A stretch of DNA of 64,000 nucleotides from Plectrocnemia conspersa (lineage: Eukaryota; Arthropoda; Insecta; Trichoptera; Polycentropodidae), in assembly GCA_009617715.1 (NCBI GenBank), contig VTFK01000556.1, positions 1 through 64,000 of the forward strand, in the 5' to 3' direction. The position numbers were made by a program, and so were the translations under genes. Position 1 is the stretch's first letter; the number at the start of each line of letters is the position of its first letter. Of the stretch, positions 13,501 through 28,500 are shown piece by piece. The notes under the pieces are model-generated. The model ran no database searches. It was not told the DNA's origin and saw nothing but the letters and a program-made list of their open reading frames with translations.

Positions 13501-16500
13501 TTGAAATCAGTTTCAAATTAGTTTGTACTTTCTGGATTTTATTTTTCAATTATTCTCATAACTAAGTGTCTGTGAAGATAATCTGCGTGACTTGGCAATC
13601 TATCTATCAAGAGATAAAAAAATATTTTGAAGTCCAATGTTTTTTTTTGGTCAAAGTTAAAATTTAATTGCCCTTTTAACTCAATTACAATGAGTCTCAA
13701 CTTATTTTCAAAAAACTAGTTTCCCCATCGTAAATGTAATAATCAGTATTCATTACACTTGGCACTGTCCAGCTTATTTATATAATCCAGTTTAAAATTA
13801 CCTACAACGTTTAGGACTTAGCTTCCCCTCTATCAAATATGAAATATTTATTTTAACATAAATATTTGATTAAATTGCTTAAGCTAACCGATTAGATCAA
13901 TCAAAACAGCACTGCAGCTGTTATAGATAAACAGCTGGTGTGCGAACAAGCTCGGGTGATGACACAGGTAGAGGCTTAAATTTTCTATTTTATTAATTAC
14001 GCCCCTATCCTAAATATTTTAGCTAGGCGTGACTAATGCCAGGTGCGGAATAAAAAGCTATCTTCCTAGTCAAACTCATTTGTACACGTAAAACAATTTA
14101 TATTTACGATGCTTATTGATACACTTAATAATTGAAGACCTTATATAGAAATGTGCTAATGTTCACTTTTTTCGAAGTGTGTTTCATTGTCGAAATGGAT
14201 ATAGTGCTGGGCATTCTCTATAAAATCTGTTAAAAAAATCGTAATATGGCTCGGCTTGAGCGGTTTTTTCTATCTTGAAGCTCTTCAACGATACAATTTT
14301 TTGATACATTTTTTATTATAATATTATATGTTAAAAACATTTTAATCCTAAAATGTATGACACAAGTAACCGCAGAATGAGCAATATTAGCTCATGCAGT
14401 AACATAATCAATACATTTATATAAAATACGATTTAATTTAATCCATATGTCAGTGTTCTAAAATGATTGCTAATGCTTGTTTCTCTACTTTCTGATTTTC
14501 TTCAGTGATGATGTTATGAGTCGTCACCGCTATTGTTTTTTTTTATATGATAATACCGCGTCGTAAAAAGTACAGTTGTAGAGCTCTTACAATTAGGTAT
14601 TATCTATCATCCATATATGTTAAAATGAATACAAATACTTTGGTTTGAACTTATAAATAACAATGGACTCGGAAGTTCATAAAGAACAGATAAACAATAA
14701 CATATTTTCGCGTCTAATGTATACGTTAAAAATATTTAGCGCTGACAACCCTATTATATTTTGTTTGAAGTTGTTTTGGCCCAAACAACGTTATGACGTC
14801 ATAATTACTACTCGGACAATGTGTCGTTGAGATTTAAATATGCAACATACGAATTAAAACAATTGAATTAAATCGCTGGCTGAAAAGTGCGATGACGTCA
14901 TTTTTCGTATCCGATACGGTTATGGCCGACGGACGGATGCATTCGGCCGACCTTGGGCGATTCACCTTGCTTTTTTAGCTCCGTTCGAATTTCATCGGCG
15001 CCATATTTTTTTTTTCATTCTTTCACCCGGCGTCCGCACTCTCTTCTGTATTTTTAGCCCAGCTTAGTCATTTTTCCGGCTCGGTAACATAATACACCTC
15101 TCGATGGGACCGCTGCGCTGGTGTATAAGCACTCTCGTGAACTCTGGCAGCGAAATAACATAGCGGAAGACGGCGAGGTAACCTAAAAACCGGTGCACTT
15201 TTCCGCCGACGTAGGTGACGTCATCGAGATGGTGACGCGCTTATGCGTCATCGAAACACACTCGAATGCAGACTGAAAAGTCAAGGTTCACCATGTGGTT
15301 AGCACGCTGTTAGAGTGTAGAATTAAATCGACGTTTCGCAGATGGATTTTTGATGTTACAATTGGGTAAAATAAATGGCGACTGGCCAGGAGCAATGGTA
15401 AAACATGTGTATTTTCGTATATTTTAGGTATTCCTAAAAAATATGTTGTGTATATGGTTTCGATGACCTGTTCTGTTACATGTTACATGTGCTGTCGTTT
15501 TAATAATGCCATATCTTTCAATTTAACCTTTCCCTTCTTGTGATGTGTAACTAGTACACGTTGCTTCTAATACTTTAAATATCTATAGATATAAAAAAAT
15601 ATCGGGTTTACATTTTTTAGATATTCTTTCGTAGAATAAAATATTAATAATAAGAACTCATCGAGCGCAGCAGAGACAATGTTTATTTATTTAGCTAATG
15701 TAGCTAATTGCTTAATATAAATATCGGCTGTAATTACGACAAATCCAATTCGTATGATTCACTGGTTCTCTGATGTTACACTGGTGCCATCGGACAGTAG
15801 TCTGGACTGGATATTAGTTTAATCGAATTGCAGCAGTATGACTAGAAAAAGATGGATCATCATACATGATACAGAACCAATCTATAGAAAGTATACTCGA
15901 CTACCTGAAAGACATGGGTTCGAAATGTTTTATGCTTTCTATCGTGTTTGGAAGATTAGAACAAGCAATTATTATAATTGTAATTCTTATCACTATCACA
16001 TATTAATTAGGTTTACAAAACTTTTCCTAATCTCAAGGATGAATATCGTGATGATAAATAAAAGCAAGCTAGGTCACTTTAAGGTGACCAGACGTCCGGT
16101 CCTCCTCAAAATTTCTTGGACAAAAATTTCCGCGATAATATTTTTTGTTCCCATAGCAATTTATTTGTCATTCGTTGTCCTCGAACATAAATGTCCAAAA
16201 TGGCTTTTGTGTCCTCGTTGATATTTTCAAAATCTGGTTACCTTAGGTTACCCATTTATGGTATCAATAATTAGCTAAATGTAGATCATAGAGTCACTTA
16301 GCCACTTGTGTGCAAGTAAGAAAAATGTAGTGACAGAAGGCAACGCGATGTCATAAACAATCCAAAATTGCCTGATCACCGATTGTCCGATCAAACAGCT
16401 GCGGATCGAAATAGCGCAGGTTTAATGATTTATTTTAATATTTTGCTTAATGTTTACATTCAAAAATAAACATACTATACATATTTTGCTACGTTATCTA

Positions 16501-19500
16501 CAAAAGTTTGCAAAAAAATAAAGAAATTTTCTTTTAATTATTCTCTTCCCAAACAACCATGAACAGCGACTCTCGTTGAACGTCAAACAAAGATTTGATT
16601 TAGAAATACATATGTAATATTGATAATATTTGCTGTTTATTCATTTTAATTTTATTTATTATCTTAAGAGATGTCACTATGGGTTAAAACATTTTACGTT
16701 ACATATAACACTTACTATTAGCTAGCTAAAGTAAAGCGCGTTAACGCACTCATTTTATGCGCCCAGACATAATAGAGCCCGTTAACACGCTTAAGGCGCA
16801 GAAAAGGTTAACCCTTTACACTCCAAAGATATTTTCAAAAGTTGTTCAGCAACTCCAAGCCATTTTCAGTAAACTTACCAATAATTATGTTTGAGGGAAC
16901 GCAACAAGGGAGGGGGGGGGGAGTCAGACGTCCCTGAAAAAATGGCATTACATGACATTTTTTTATAACAATTTACTTCATCGCACATAAGTGGTAATTG
17001 ATTCGAGTATTATATTTCAATAGTACTACAGATTCCATCAGCATATAAAAACATATGCTTTAAAACTTCAATTATGATTTGTTTTGTAATATGCGCATGA
17101 ATTGAGGAGCTTGAGGACACTGGCAAGAAGGTCGAGAATAGGAAGAGCGAAACACCTTCCATAAACAAAAAATATTTAACGCGAATTCAGCGTACTCATA
17201 CTTTCATTCGGAATACACTTTAGTGCGGAACTTAAAATTTTCAGAATTTAGCACATCATACTTAGGATACATTTTTTTTCACAAATTGTTTTCACTGTGC
17301 TATTCGGACTAATGGATAATGCGGCTCTAAGCACACATAGGGTTTACGTAATATATCATCACCTCCTGCCACATCAATCATATGCCCAATTTTCATGTCG
17401 TCATGATTGTGTGTGTATCCTAAATTGAACTCTCATTTTATTTTATAAATAAAGTTTCATCAATTTAATCGATAATTCAATTTGGGCGTTTTAATCACGC
17501 AATGGTAATTGATTGATGGTAATTAATTACGTCAAACATCCTACGATCGTTTTACATGATTGGCAAATTAGCGCATCAATTCGTCATACTATTGATGTTA
17601 TTAAAACGCGTCACAGTCTTGTCAGACTGCAACGTGAATCATGTAAGCATGGACCAGCTCAAAAAAAAAAAACCCATGAAAGGATAGGATGAGTCACACT
17701 GCTCGTTCGGGGATGAGTCAGTTGGAGAGATGAGACTGGATTGAAGTAATAAAGTTCATTCATAAAGAATAAATAATTAACATCCTTATAAATGTCACGT
17801 TTTTTCCCTTTTATACTTTTGCTTTAACCTAGATGCATTTTAAGAAGTAACGATTGCTGCAGTCATGCACATACCAATGCTATTTATGTAACTAGCAAGG
17901 CTGCCATGCAAATCGTTTTTTATTATACATACTAGATTTAAAAATATGGACATCAATGTTTGATTTCAATACTATATTAAAAGTATTGTTTTTTTTTCAA
18001 TAAATTGATGTAGAAAACACTTGGATGTACTCAATAATTGTATCAACAAATCAATATTTAATAATTTAAGTATTCTAGACCATATTATCATTAAAAATTA
18101 CGGTTATCAATATTCATAATTAATATAAATCATAGTCGTTGCTATTTATAAATATATCACACTGATAATGAACTGTATTTCAAACGTTAGCTATTACATA
18201 ATAATAAACATATGTATAATAAAACCCACATACGTAAATACGAGTGACATCATTTAAATATAAAACTAACTGTAATATGTATTATATTACTGATATCACC
18301 AACACTCTCGTTTATAATATTTTTTTATGAACTACTCTATCCTTTCCGAGTCCTTTGTGTTGGACATTTGTTTTTAATTGAAAGCTTCTATGTCCATAAT
18401 GTCTGGACATTTTTTTCAAGTTATTTAAAATTATATCTTAAAATAGTATAAATAAAACGTATTTTATTATTTAATAATTAAGTATATTTAATTTATTACA
18501 TAAATATTTATAGAATTTAATTAAAGAATAAATTAATAAAACAATTGTTATAAATAATAAACTATCACTTAAATTTTAATTAATAAAAATATTTCAATTA
18601 AAAAATCTAAATAAATATTATTAAAAAATAATATATTTTTAAATTTACATATATAATACTATTTATATAATTAATATATAATTTAACTTATAAAGTTAAA
18701 TCTGTCAAAATAAAATTTATTTCATATAATATACACAAAAAAAATAACGAAAAATATATAATGTAAAAGAAATATTTATTTTTTCTTTTTATTATATTTA
18801 ATGATCATTAAATTATTTAATTAAATATATTCATTCAAAATAGCTCGGACTCGGAGCAACACTTATTAAAAATACTTTGGATTACAAAGGGTTAAGCTTG
18901 AAATTTTTTTACATCATGTATGCATTCTTTTTTAAATTATCATTATGACATTAATTCGTGAGTATAAAAATAGCTAGGAAAACCTCATATAAAACAATTG
19001 CTCAGAATAATAATTACAATAATCAATAACTTCGATCTCCCAGACACAATAGAAATTGATTCGAACCGATCTCTTTCATAAAGGTCGGAATGGCGTAGTT
19101 CATAAGAACTAGACTGCTAATCCAAAGATCGCGGGTTCAAACTACGGCAGCAGACTCGAATTTTTATTTATAAAAATTCTCAGATTATGAAATATATTAA
19201 AATATACATAATTATTTATATAGATAGATGTCAACGATTCATAGACTGAAAAGTCTGGTGATTTTAATACTTATTTGTAAGTATTAATTATGTCTGATTG
19301 ACTTACTCAGTTGGTACAGATTTACCCCGTTGTAACGCATTGGGCTTACGCCTGACAGGTTAAAAAGGAAAATTAAAAAAAATATGTTAGTCAACTACTT
19401 ATACTACTGATTTATCGTGCTGATCATATTATAATAAAAGTGTCATTACAAAATTATTTTATCAGCATTAAATTTAAAAAAAAATGCAATATTTATAATG

Positions 19501-22500
19501 CACGCCCCCGCTATGTGCGACGGCGCTGCATTGATTACACTTGCAACTTACATTATTGGCAGATAGGTGGTTAACTTTGGTCAATTCTTTCTCAGATCAC
19601 TCTCTACGTGGCATGCGATCTTAATTCAATGTTACTAAAATCAGTGATAATTTTTATCGATAATTAAAGTTTATTGACTTCATGTTCAAGCTAATCATGT
19701 CAACGGGTCAATTCATGACCCAAAACATACAGACTAGTGACTGGTGCTCTATCACATATTTGACTTCATTTAAAATAGTAATATTAACATTTGAATCACC
19801 ATAAAAATCAGGGTCAAAGTCAGAATAATTAATACTGTTCCTTTTGTGACATAGATATTAAACATGATTTATGTACTGAAAAGTTTTTCAGGCCTCAATT
19901 AGATTTATAATTTTCAGATGACGCCGAAGTGGGACCATTCCACGCCAGCGTTGAATTCGTCGTCTACCTGGTGGACAGCAACAGCGGAAAGCACACCCGC
20001 GAGTCGCGAGCCTTACGTTCTTGGTTCAAGCTTTCTCTACCCGAACAACAGAGGCATAGGAAAGCCCAAGATTTCTTTAGAGATCTGGTCACACCGAACG
20101 ACTTTCCTAGAGGTAATACAAAAAAAATATATGCATTACATATTCATATTTACATTTTATCATATATGCCAATCTTTCAGATTACGTGGGCTTCATAAAG
20201 AAGATCATGAAACTTATGCAGCACGAGTACACTTCTCTGCAACGAATGGAAGTAGAATTAAGGCAGATCGAAGGAGGACCCGCACCGCCACCGCGACCCC
20301 GTAAGATAAATCATGTGCTTTTACAATGACCGCTGAATAATTCAAAGATGTTTCAAAAAGACATACATATGTGGTCATAGTAAAATACACTTCTATATCT
20401 ATGTTATTATTGATTAAGTGCACATTTTAATATATTTATCTGTGTATTCGTTAGCCGGGAGATACAAAATTATTTATCTGACTGATTTAAACGGGAAGAA
20501 AGCAGCAAGTACTATATATATAAAATGTTTTGGAATGATTTGTGTTTTAAAAGCATTTAATTTACTAGACATGCGGTAAAAAATGCTTTTAACGTATATT
20601 GACAACAATCTGATGATGTATTAACATGTTTTTTATTTAGTTGAATTAATATATTAAACTCAACTAATAACTAAAATGATATTGATTTGATTTTTTATTA
20701 TTATTTTTTTTGGATTAGTATTAATTATTTTTTTAATTGCAGTGTCGACAGATGAGAGCATCATGGGTCAAATTGTCATATTGACAACTCAGAAAATTTT
20801 AGAGCTGATCGAAGCTGCATATCCTAATCCAATCACACCGATAGAAATTGCCAAGTATGGTTATTTTTTCTTATTAATTTATTAGTACTATTGATGTTTT
20901 AAATATGGACTATGAATGACATGATTGATCATCCTTACGAAAATGGCTACTAGAAGGAGTGTTTTAACCGGTTTTTACCGACTATTTTAACTCAAAACCT
21001 TTGTGTATCTCACTTTTAAAATACTTATTTTAACCTAAATATGCATCTATATAACCTATGGAAGTGCAACTTCTTCTTTTATTACCCAAATTATATTATA
21101 TATCAATTATTTTTAAACTATTAAAAATATTTTTTTACATTTACATAGCAAATAAATATCTAAATTGACGCCATCTATTGACTAATAGTTTATTTATGTA
21201 TATATTATACAATAAAAATCTACTGGCCAATAGTGTAATGATCCAAATCTATTTATTTTTATAATTTAAAAGACTTCTCCGGGGACGTCATTTGAATTTG
21301 GCCATAGAAATAATAAAAAAAGCTGAAATGACATCCCTGATTCTAAACCAGAAATTATCTGGTTATCCCTCAAAGAGAATCTAAAAATAACAGTCTCGAG
21401 TTAAGGGTTCTTAATTACTTGAAGTTTTAACAATTCGAATATTAAACTAAAGATGAAGTATTCGAATATTCAAATATTTTTGCAATTTTTTCTCAGTTTT
21501 TACCGATATTAATTCATTTAATCAATTAATTGCCTATAAATATTATTTAAATAGAATATAATTATTGGTTAGAAATAACTAATTTGTGACACGCACCTGT
21601 TTTAGAGATAAGCGTTTAATGTTAATAAAGGGTGGGCCTTTTTAACATTTTGTTTCGTTCAAAGAACAAATTTCTTAGAATTTCGGTCATAGTTGATACG
21701 GTTGATAAACATTTTATTCACAAATATTTTTCGAAGGCGCAAAAGCATTTTTTTGTTGAGAAAAAGCGTCTTATTGTCTCGCATTTCGAAACAAAATAAT
21801 GGCGCATCAATCAATAGAATTTAGAGCGGCACTAGTTATTCGGGTATATTGAGAGAAAAAACGATTATATGTGTTGCTTAAGTATACAAATTGTTTCCTT
21901 TTAAGATTTTTTTCAAATTTCATTCGAGATAGTATAAACGAATATTTTACATATATTCGAATATTCATATAGCTGAAAATTGAGCGAATAATTCAAATAA
22001 TCGAACATTCGATTGAAATTCCTATCTCAAATCCATCCCGAAAATATTTTTTAAAATATGTAATTTTAGTGAATTTATATCGAAACACATTTTCACAAGT
22101 AGAAATATATTTTTACAGTGAAAATATAATTTATTCCTGTCGCAGCGGGAATGCTCGTAAACAAGATGGCACGATTTTATTGCTTTTGATGTGGATTTTT
22201 GCCTTCTGAGAAGGCATAATTGTTTTTTTGCGCTCTCCTATTGGTTAAAATTCTGTTTAGATGTGCCTCGTTCGATTCTCACTTATTGTAAGTCATAATT
22301 TTGCTATAAAAAGACTCAATATGAACTGTAAATAACCGAGCGTTTCCACAATTTTTATAAATAATATATATACTTTTTAGAATAAGTTATATATTAATGG
22401 TTAATATCTGCATTAAACCTACATATATTTATGTTTATTTTAGAGCTCACGGGTGGTCAGAAGAAGACGTCTCCCAATGTTTGCAAGAGTTGGTGCAAAG

Positions 22501-25500
22501 AGCGGAGAAGTAAAGGCAGTCGAACATGGAGCGTTCACAAGACATCATGAGACAGATACACACATTCAAGTAAGACTTTTTCCAATTAGGCATAATGATA
22601 TTCTTCTACCTTTTTCGAAGGGATACGTAATGTAATTAATCGCCTCAGACTAGTTGATATAGACTATTTTTTATTATTTCTTACCAGGTAGTGAAACAGA
22701 TGCCAAAAATGGTGTCTGCTAAGCAACCAAGCATTGCCATCATAACTGCTCTGTACTGCGAAAAGTTGGCCGTGGATGCCATGGTCGATAACAAAGAGAC
22801 GTTTGTGAGATACACTACAGTTGGTGAGTTGTTTGGACCATTGTTATTCACGAATATATTTGCATAAAAATAATGTAATTACAAGTTGTATCGTGTTAAT
22901 ACGTAAAAATCTTCCAAAAGGCACGTCCTACATTTTAAAACATTCACCTGATTTTTAGACCGCTTTGCCTTAACTTTTTAGTCACAGCGCTGATTTCATG
23001 GGTAGTGCAAAAAAAAAATACTGGAGCGGTTTTTTTATACATTTCAGTTTTTTTAAAGGGAAAGACAATGTAGTAGATCTTAATTAAAAACATGATCTTC
23101 ATACGTGTTATCTGTTTGAATGTGAGATGGTTGCTGCTATAGTATAGATAAAGATTTTGAAAGTCTCTCATGCACTACTGGAAATAATTTCTATAAAAAA
23201 ATATTATATATATACATAGCAGACTTAAAAGAAACATATTTTATATAAAGAATAGAGTTTAAACGTCAAATATATATATATATGTACACAGAAAAACTGT
23301 AGTTGTGTACTATTAGTTTGAAATATTGTTTTTTCCTTATCTGTTCTTTGAGACACTTTTTAATAATCTTGGCATCCAATCTTTGATGAATTCTTTCTTG
23401 TGTTGATAAGCAAGTTAAAGTAGAATCTGAAATATGCTAAAAAAAACAATACAAAAAATGTTTGAATTACTAAACTTGTGCTTTATCAAAGATGAATGGA
23501 AAATATTTTCAAGACAATGGAAGGGTGAGATATTTAAAAATGAAGACAATTACATTTTATTCATGGACTTAAAGAGCAACTTTGCACTCGATATTTTTTA
23601 TGTATATTTTTATTGCACAATTTACACGAATAATCGTGTTAAATATGAAAGAATCCAGATTGATCTAAAAGAGTTGTAGCAGGCTATCGGAATCGATCCT
23701 TGCTGGTGCTTCTCAAAATGCGTGAGTCTCTTTTAAGGCACTGGTCTGAACACTGATTTTGCTGATCCGCCTATGGTAATATTCCGAGTCAATCGCTCTT
23801 CTTCAGTTTTTATGTGAGCAAGTGAGCAAGGCTTTTTATATTTTTTATCGTTACCAAGTGCGCCGACACGATTTAATTGCTTTTGACGTGAATTTTTGAT
23901 TTCTGAGAAGTGATTGTTTTTACGCCCTCCTATTGACCAAAATTCGGTATGAATACAATTTAACCAATACTCTCTTGTCAGAAATCCGTAGTAAATCGGT
24001 AAGGATATCTATTATATTTTTAAAACATAGTGTGATATCGAAATGCAAACGAAATATGGAACTATGAACGACGTCTGTCTACTTATTCTTCTGCTTATTT
24101 CCCCCTGAAAGTTGAGTTGGCTTAGTTTATATTTTGGACTTGGTTAGGTTTGGATTTGAACTGCAAATTGAGTTTTATAGAAATTGTAGAGCAGTATATA
24201 ATTTCACTAACGCCTATCAATTAAATTATATTTTCGCTGATATAAATACATATCTAATGGTGAAAATATATTTGGACTTATAAATAAATAATGATAAGTA
24301 TAAAAGTTGAAATCATATAATTTTACTAGTACTTGTCAGATAAATTATATTTCCACTGGTAAAAATGTATCTACATGCGGTAGATACCTTTTACCAGTGG
24401 AAATATAATGGTTTATAATAAGGTATGTCATTACATCTTTTTCTGGGGTGGGGGCAAAAGTTGGTCAGTCAATAGTTATTTTTTAATATTTCGATTTCAT
24501 TAAGACATGTAATTTTCTTGCCAAATTTAAAGGAGAGCAAATGCCCCCCCCCCCTCAAATGACATCTCTGTTGTTCAAAAGTAATTAACAAACGTTTAAG
24601 TACTTTTGGTTAGTGATTAACACTAATGGTTTCCGATAGTCTGTGTGGCCACTGTATATTTAGTCACTTAAAATTCTTAGGTGTTTTGAATATGACCTGA
24701 AAAATTAGGTTGAATTTCCTACAATATATAGTACATATATTTTGAGGGGAGGGGAGGGGATGTTTATGTTTTATGCAGGGTCCTAAAGAATAACCATGCA
24801 AAATTTTATTCAAAATGAAATACTATATATTAAATTTCATATATAATACTATATAGATTTAATTACGCATACATCGTTGCATAATCGGCGACTCTTCTTT
24901 GTATTAAATTATATGGTAATATATTCTTCAAGCTTCCTTCATAATAAATACCTGAAATTATATATCTATTATATATTAAATTTATCTTAACGAATCAACC
25001 CATTCAGCGAGATTTTTTCTATTCAGATGTTTCTGTGTGTTCTTAGTGAGAAGTTTTATCATACTTTTCACAATACTGTTTCAGCAGTGATAATATGAAA
25101 AAAATCTCAATCTTCAGTCTGTAACCTATTTTTTTTAAAGGATGAATGAATAAGAGGCTTATGAATTAATAATCTGTATCATTATTATTAATAATAAATA
25201 TAAAAATCTAAGTATATTATTACATAAATAAATTATTTACAAATAAAAAATAGGAAAATATATAAATTAACATAAATGCATCATATGGCCTTTTTACAAA
25301 TAGATGCTAACATCAGATGATAAAATTTATATTAAATTAAATTAGAATTAATTAAAAGTTCCTCATTTATGGAATTAGTTGTACTCTTTCTTAACCGCAA
25401 ACAAAATCCACCAACATGGAATTCACACATTCGACACCCTCCCAAATCTGAATGTATTTAACGTCTTCAATGCTTATTCTGTGTTTGAAGGTGCTGTGTA

Positions 25501-28500
25501 AGTTGCCATCGTTGTAAAAGTAAATTTCGTCCTTTTGTATCAGTATCTCGAGTTGGAAAGAATCGCCTGGAACGTACGCTGATGGAAGTATGTTTAAAAT
25601 AATAAGGACGTGCACATAACAGACAGATGTTTGGGCTAAATTAAAAAGTAAAGGTAATCGAATCCTAGACTAGAGAGAATTGTAGAAGAATCTTTAAGAA
25701 ATTTTGCGATTGTGAGTCACGCCTTATCAGCATGTTAATTAAGAAAAAAATAATTGGTTCACAATGACTCAGTAAAATAAGTTTTTTATAGCAATGCTTT
25801 TACTTTTTTATTTGCCTTCATTTTAAACGAATGCTTAAAAACGTCGATTAACTAACCAGGTGAAGCTATTGTATCTTCCATTTCCAGTTCTTCTTCGTGC
25901 CATTCGCCATTCGACTTGGCGTTTAGCACTGTTTTATTTTCATTGAACATCATCTTATGATGGTATGCAACGTTCCGCGGACTGGTACCGACTTCATGTT
26001 CGCACACCAAATTCAAAGAGAATCTGAAAGATAGCTGTAATGAAAATCTCGGTGGAGGCTTTTAACATGAATTCAATCTTGCTTACATTTCGGCATTATC
26101 GGCAATCTTTCCAATCAACGTTATCTTATCTCCCAGCACTAAGGTCCGTGGCAGGTGCGCGTGAAAATCCACATGCATTTTTTCTAGTTTTTCTTGCTGA
26201 GCTTCGTTACAATCCGAGATATTTAGGACACGAGCGCTGAAAAATAAATTAAATAAGCTGATGAAATATATTTATCAACCTGAGTAATCTAGAATATTAA
26301 TAAATACTGGATACCATTCGTTGCTTACTTATTATCTTAAAAAATACCGGTCATGATATCTATGCAATTGTATTGTTTAGTATAGTGCATAATGAGGAAA
26401 AAATTACTTTGTTAATTAGTAGTTCAATTTATTCAAAACTAATACAATTCTTCAACTTTGTTTACTACTTTTATTTGTTGTGATTATATTTATATAGCAA
26501 AAAATACACGGTCGCTAATCAAATCAATTCACGAAATCTAAAATTATAATATACCTAATTACATCTCTATCTACATAAGTTCATATTCCATCATCCATTT
26601 TAAATATAACTTTGCACAGTATAATTCATATATAAATTTGTAATAAACGAAAATAAAATATGAAAATTATCTATAAGATAAATTCAGGGGTTCGACTGTT
26701 TATTACCTGGGCGTGGCAATTTTATGCTGAAATATCTAATATAAAAATTATGTTAATTTGTATAAGAATTTGATTCATGACATCCCTAAAATAAATAACG
26801 TTTGTTTACAATTGTGCTACAGACTATATTTGCTCATTAGCACATGTATCGAATTTCTAGTATAATATGTTCTTGTATTTGCCTTTTAGTTTATGGAACA
26901 TTTCCTGGAACTAAGGATGTGAATTTAGTGATTCTGAGTAAATAACTCATTTATTACCAAGTAATAAAGAGTTCACAAATTATTTTATATAAATATTTAC
27001 ACAATAATATCAGTATTTGTCAAAAATCACCAGACGCCAGTTATATCAGATATTGCCTATTGAGTATCTTTTCGTAATGAATGAAAATGACTGTAATTCC
27101 CTAGGAAATTAAAAAAACATAAAACTTACTGTTGTTTCAAACGTCAGTCAAACACTCGCACAGTGCCTTTGTCGCGATTAACGATGTCTAGTGAAAAAGA
27201 ATAAATGACCTCACCTCCCAGCCCTTTCAATTCGACTGACGAACAAAATTCCATGCGCCAACTATTTATATAACCGCCTGGCGGTCAACACGCGAACTAA
27301 TCCCATCGAACATATTTTTGTGACTGCTCTATTTTCGTTGTATATTATAATTATTATTAATATAAAAATGATTGATTGCAATTAAATTATATATATGTAT
27401 ATATATATACATTTTTCATTTAATTGCATCTATAAATATATTTAAATGTCCTTACGATGGCTTAAAGGTTATCGACTTTATTTTAATAAGGAATAGAAAA
27501 TTAAATGCTGGATTGAAAAACTTGTTTTCTTAAGACCAATAAAATATTGTTTATAACTGATAATAATAATAACCCTTTGATCAAAATCAAGGCTCTAGTG
27601 AAGGTTTTGTGCCTAGCAAACTCGCTCGTTCTCGAGCGTTGACTTCCTGGCCACAATAAGGGAAGTAATAAGGGACGCGATCGGAACTCTAGAGCAGTGT
27701 TACTTAAATGCAAATGCAGAATACCAGAAACTCATACTCATAATTTAATTGTTAATAAAGTTATGCATAAGCTAGAATCTGAATCGAGATCTTCTGCAAG
27801 AAGATTTGAAGTTCGCCATTTTTCTCGTAAAATATTTAAAAACACTTCTTGAACAATTCAGCAGTTTTGGTAAAAATATTCCAAAACAATTAATATTTAC
27901 TTTAAATAAAAGATAAATTTATTATGATGAACTAACAGCTAAACATACAATTTATATTTTCAGTAAAAATGGCATTTATTAAAATGAAAATTATGTTAAA
28001 AAAGTTTTTGCTGCGCTTTAAATAAGCCATTTCTTACCCCCTCTCCCTCCACTCTTCCCTGATATAACGTATTTCAATTTCTAAAATTACCCTAAATGTT
28101 TTCTTATGGTGAAAAATTTGTATGACATATTATGCCACTGTTTTATTTCAAAAAAATATCACTTCCCCCCCCCTCCCCATTAAACTATTTTTAATTTGTA
28201 AAGGTCAAAATTGTTTTCAATTAATATATATATAAACATATTTATAAACGAAAGAAACTCAAAATATTTCATTTTTAAACTGCTATCTGTTACTTTAAAA
28301 TTATATATTTTTATTTTTTCGTAATAACGAATTGGTAAATTTAGATATAAAAAAATATTAAATTTAAGAATTGTACCACGGGATTAGGGAAGTTCCGTCT
28401 TAATCATTAAATAGTTTATTAATCCATTTTATTGCAATAGTAAACGATTTTTTTTATTACATTGTATAAATAAGGAAAACCGATAAATGCATTTCTTTGA

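Larger units (their letters stand above)
4702..19917 (+). other. intron 1 of the winged-helix/phosphorylase gene (15.2 kb)
   Basis: Bounded by AAAG|GTTCGT and TTTTCAG|AT, both phase 1. It holds no exon I can support, but it is rich in repeats: a foldback element, a hAT remnant, composite-family fragments, a hAT-like MITE and a SINE, each annotated separately. The parts at 12.6-14.7 kb and 17.0-19.0 kb show only AT-rich unique-looking sequence. Around 18.4-18.85 kb it is almost pure A/T. Confidence 0.75.

Noticed and set aside
15361..15408. possible alternative first coding exon, MATGQEQ at about 15375 with a GTAAAA donor
   Set aside because: The reading phase (2) does not fit exon 2 of the winged-helix gene (needs 1), and the frame stops at once without splicing.
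15838..16221. 127-codon plus-strand open frame
   Set aside because: Its second half runs through a hAT-like MITE, it has no family resemblance, and the region shows no splice or codon signs of a gene.
16905..16925. G-run (GGGAGGGGGGGGGGAG) as a functional G-quadruplex
   Set aside because: A single short run in a repeat fragment that recurs at other loci without it. Too weak to call.
19085..19160. candidate functional tRNA-Ser gene
   Set aside because: A and B boxes are present, but the acceptor and T stems do not pair and a SINE-like body with an A-rich tail follows.
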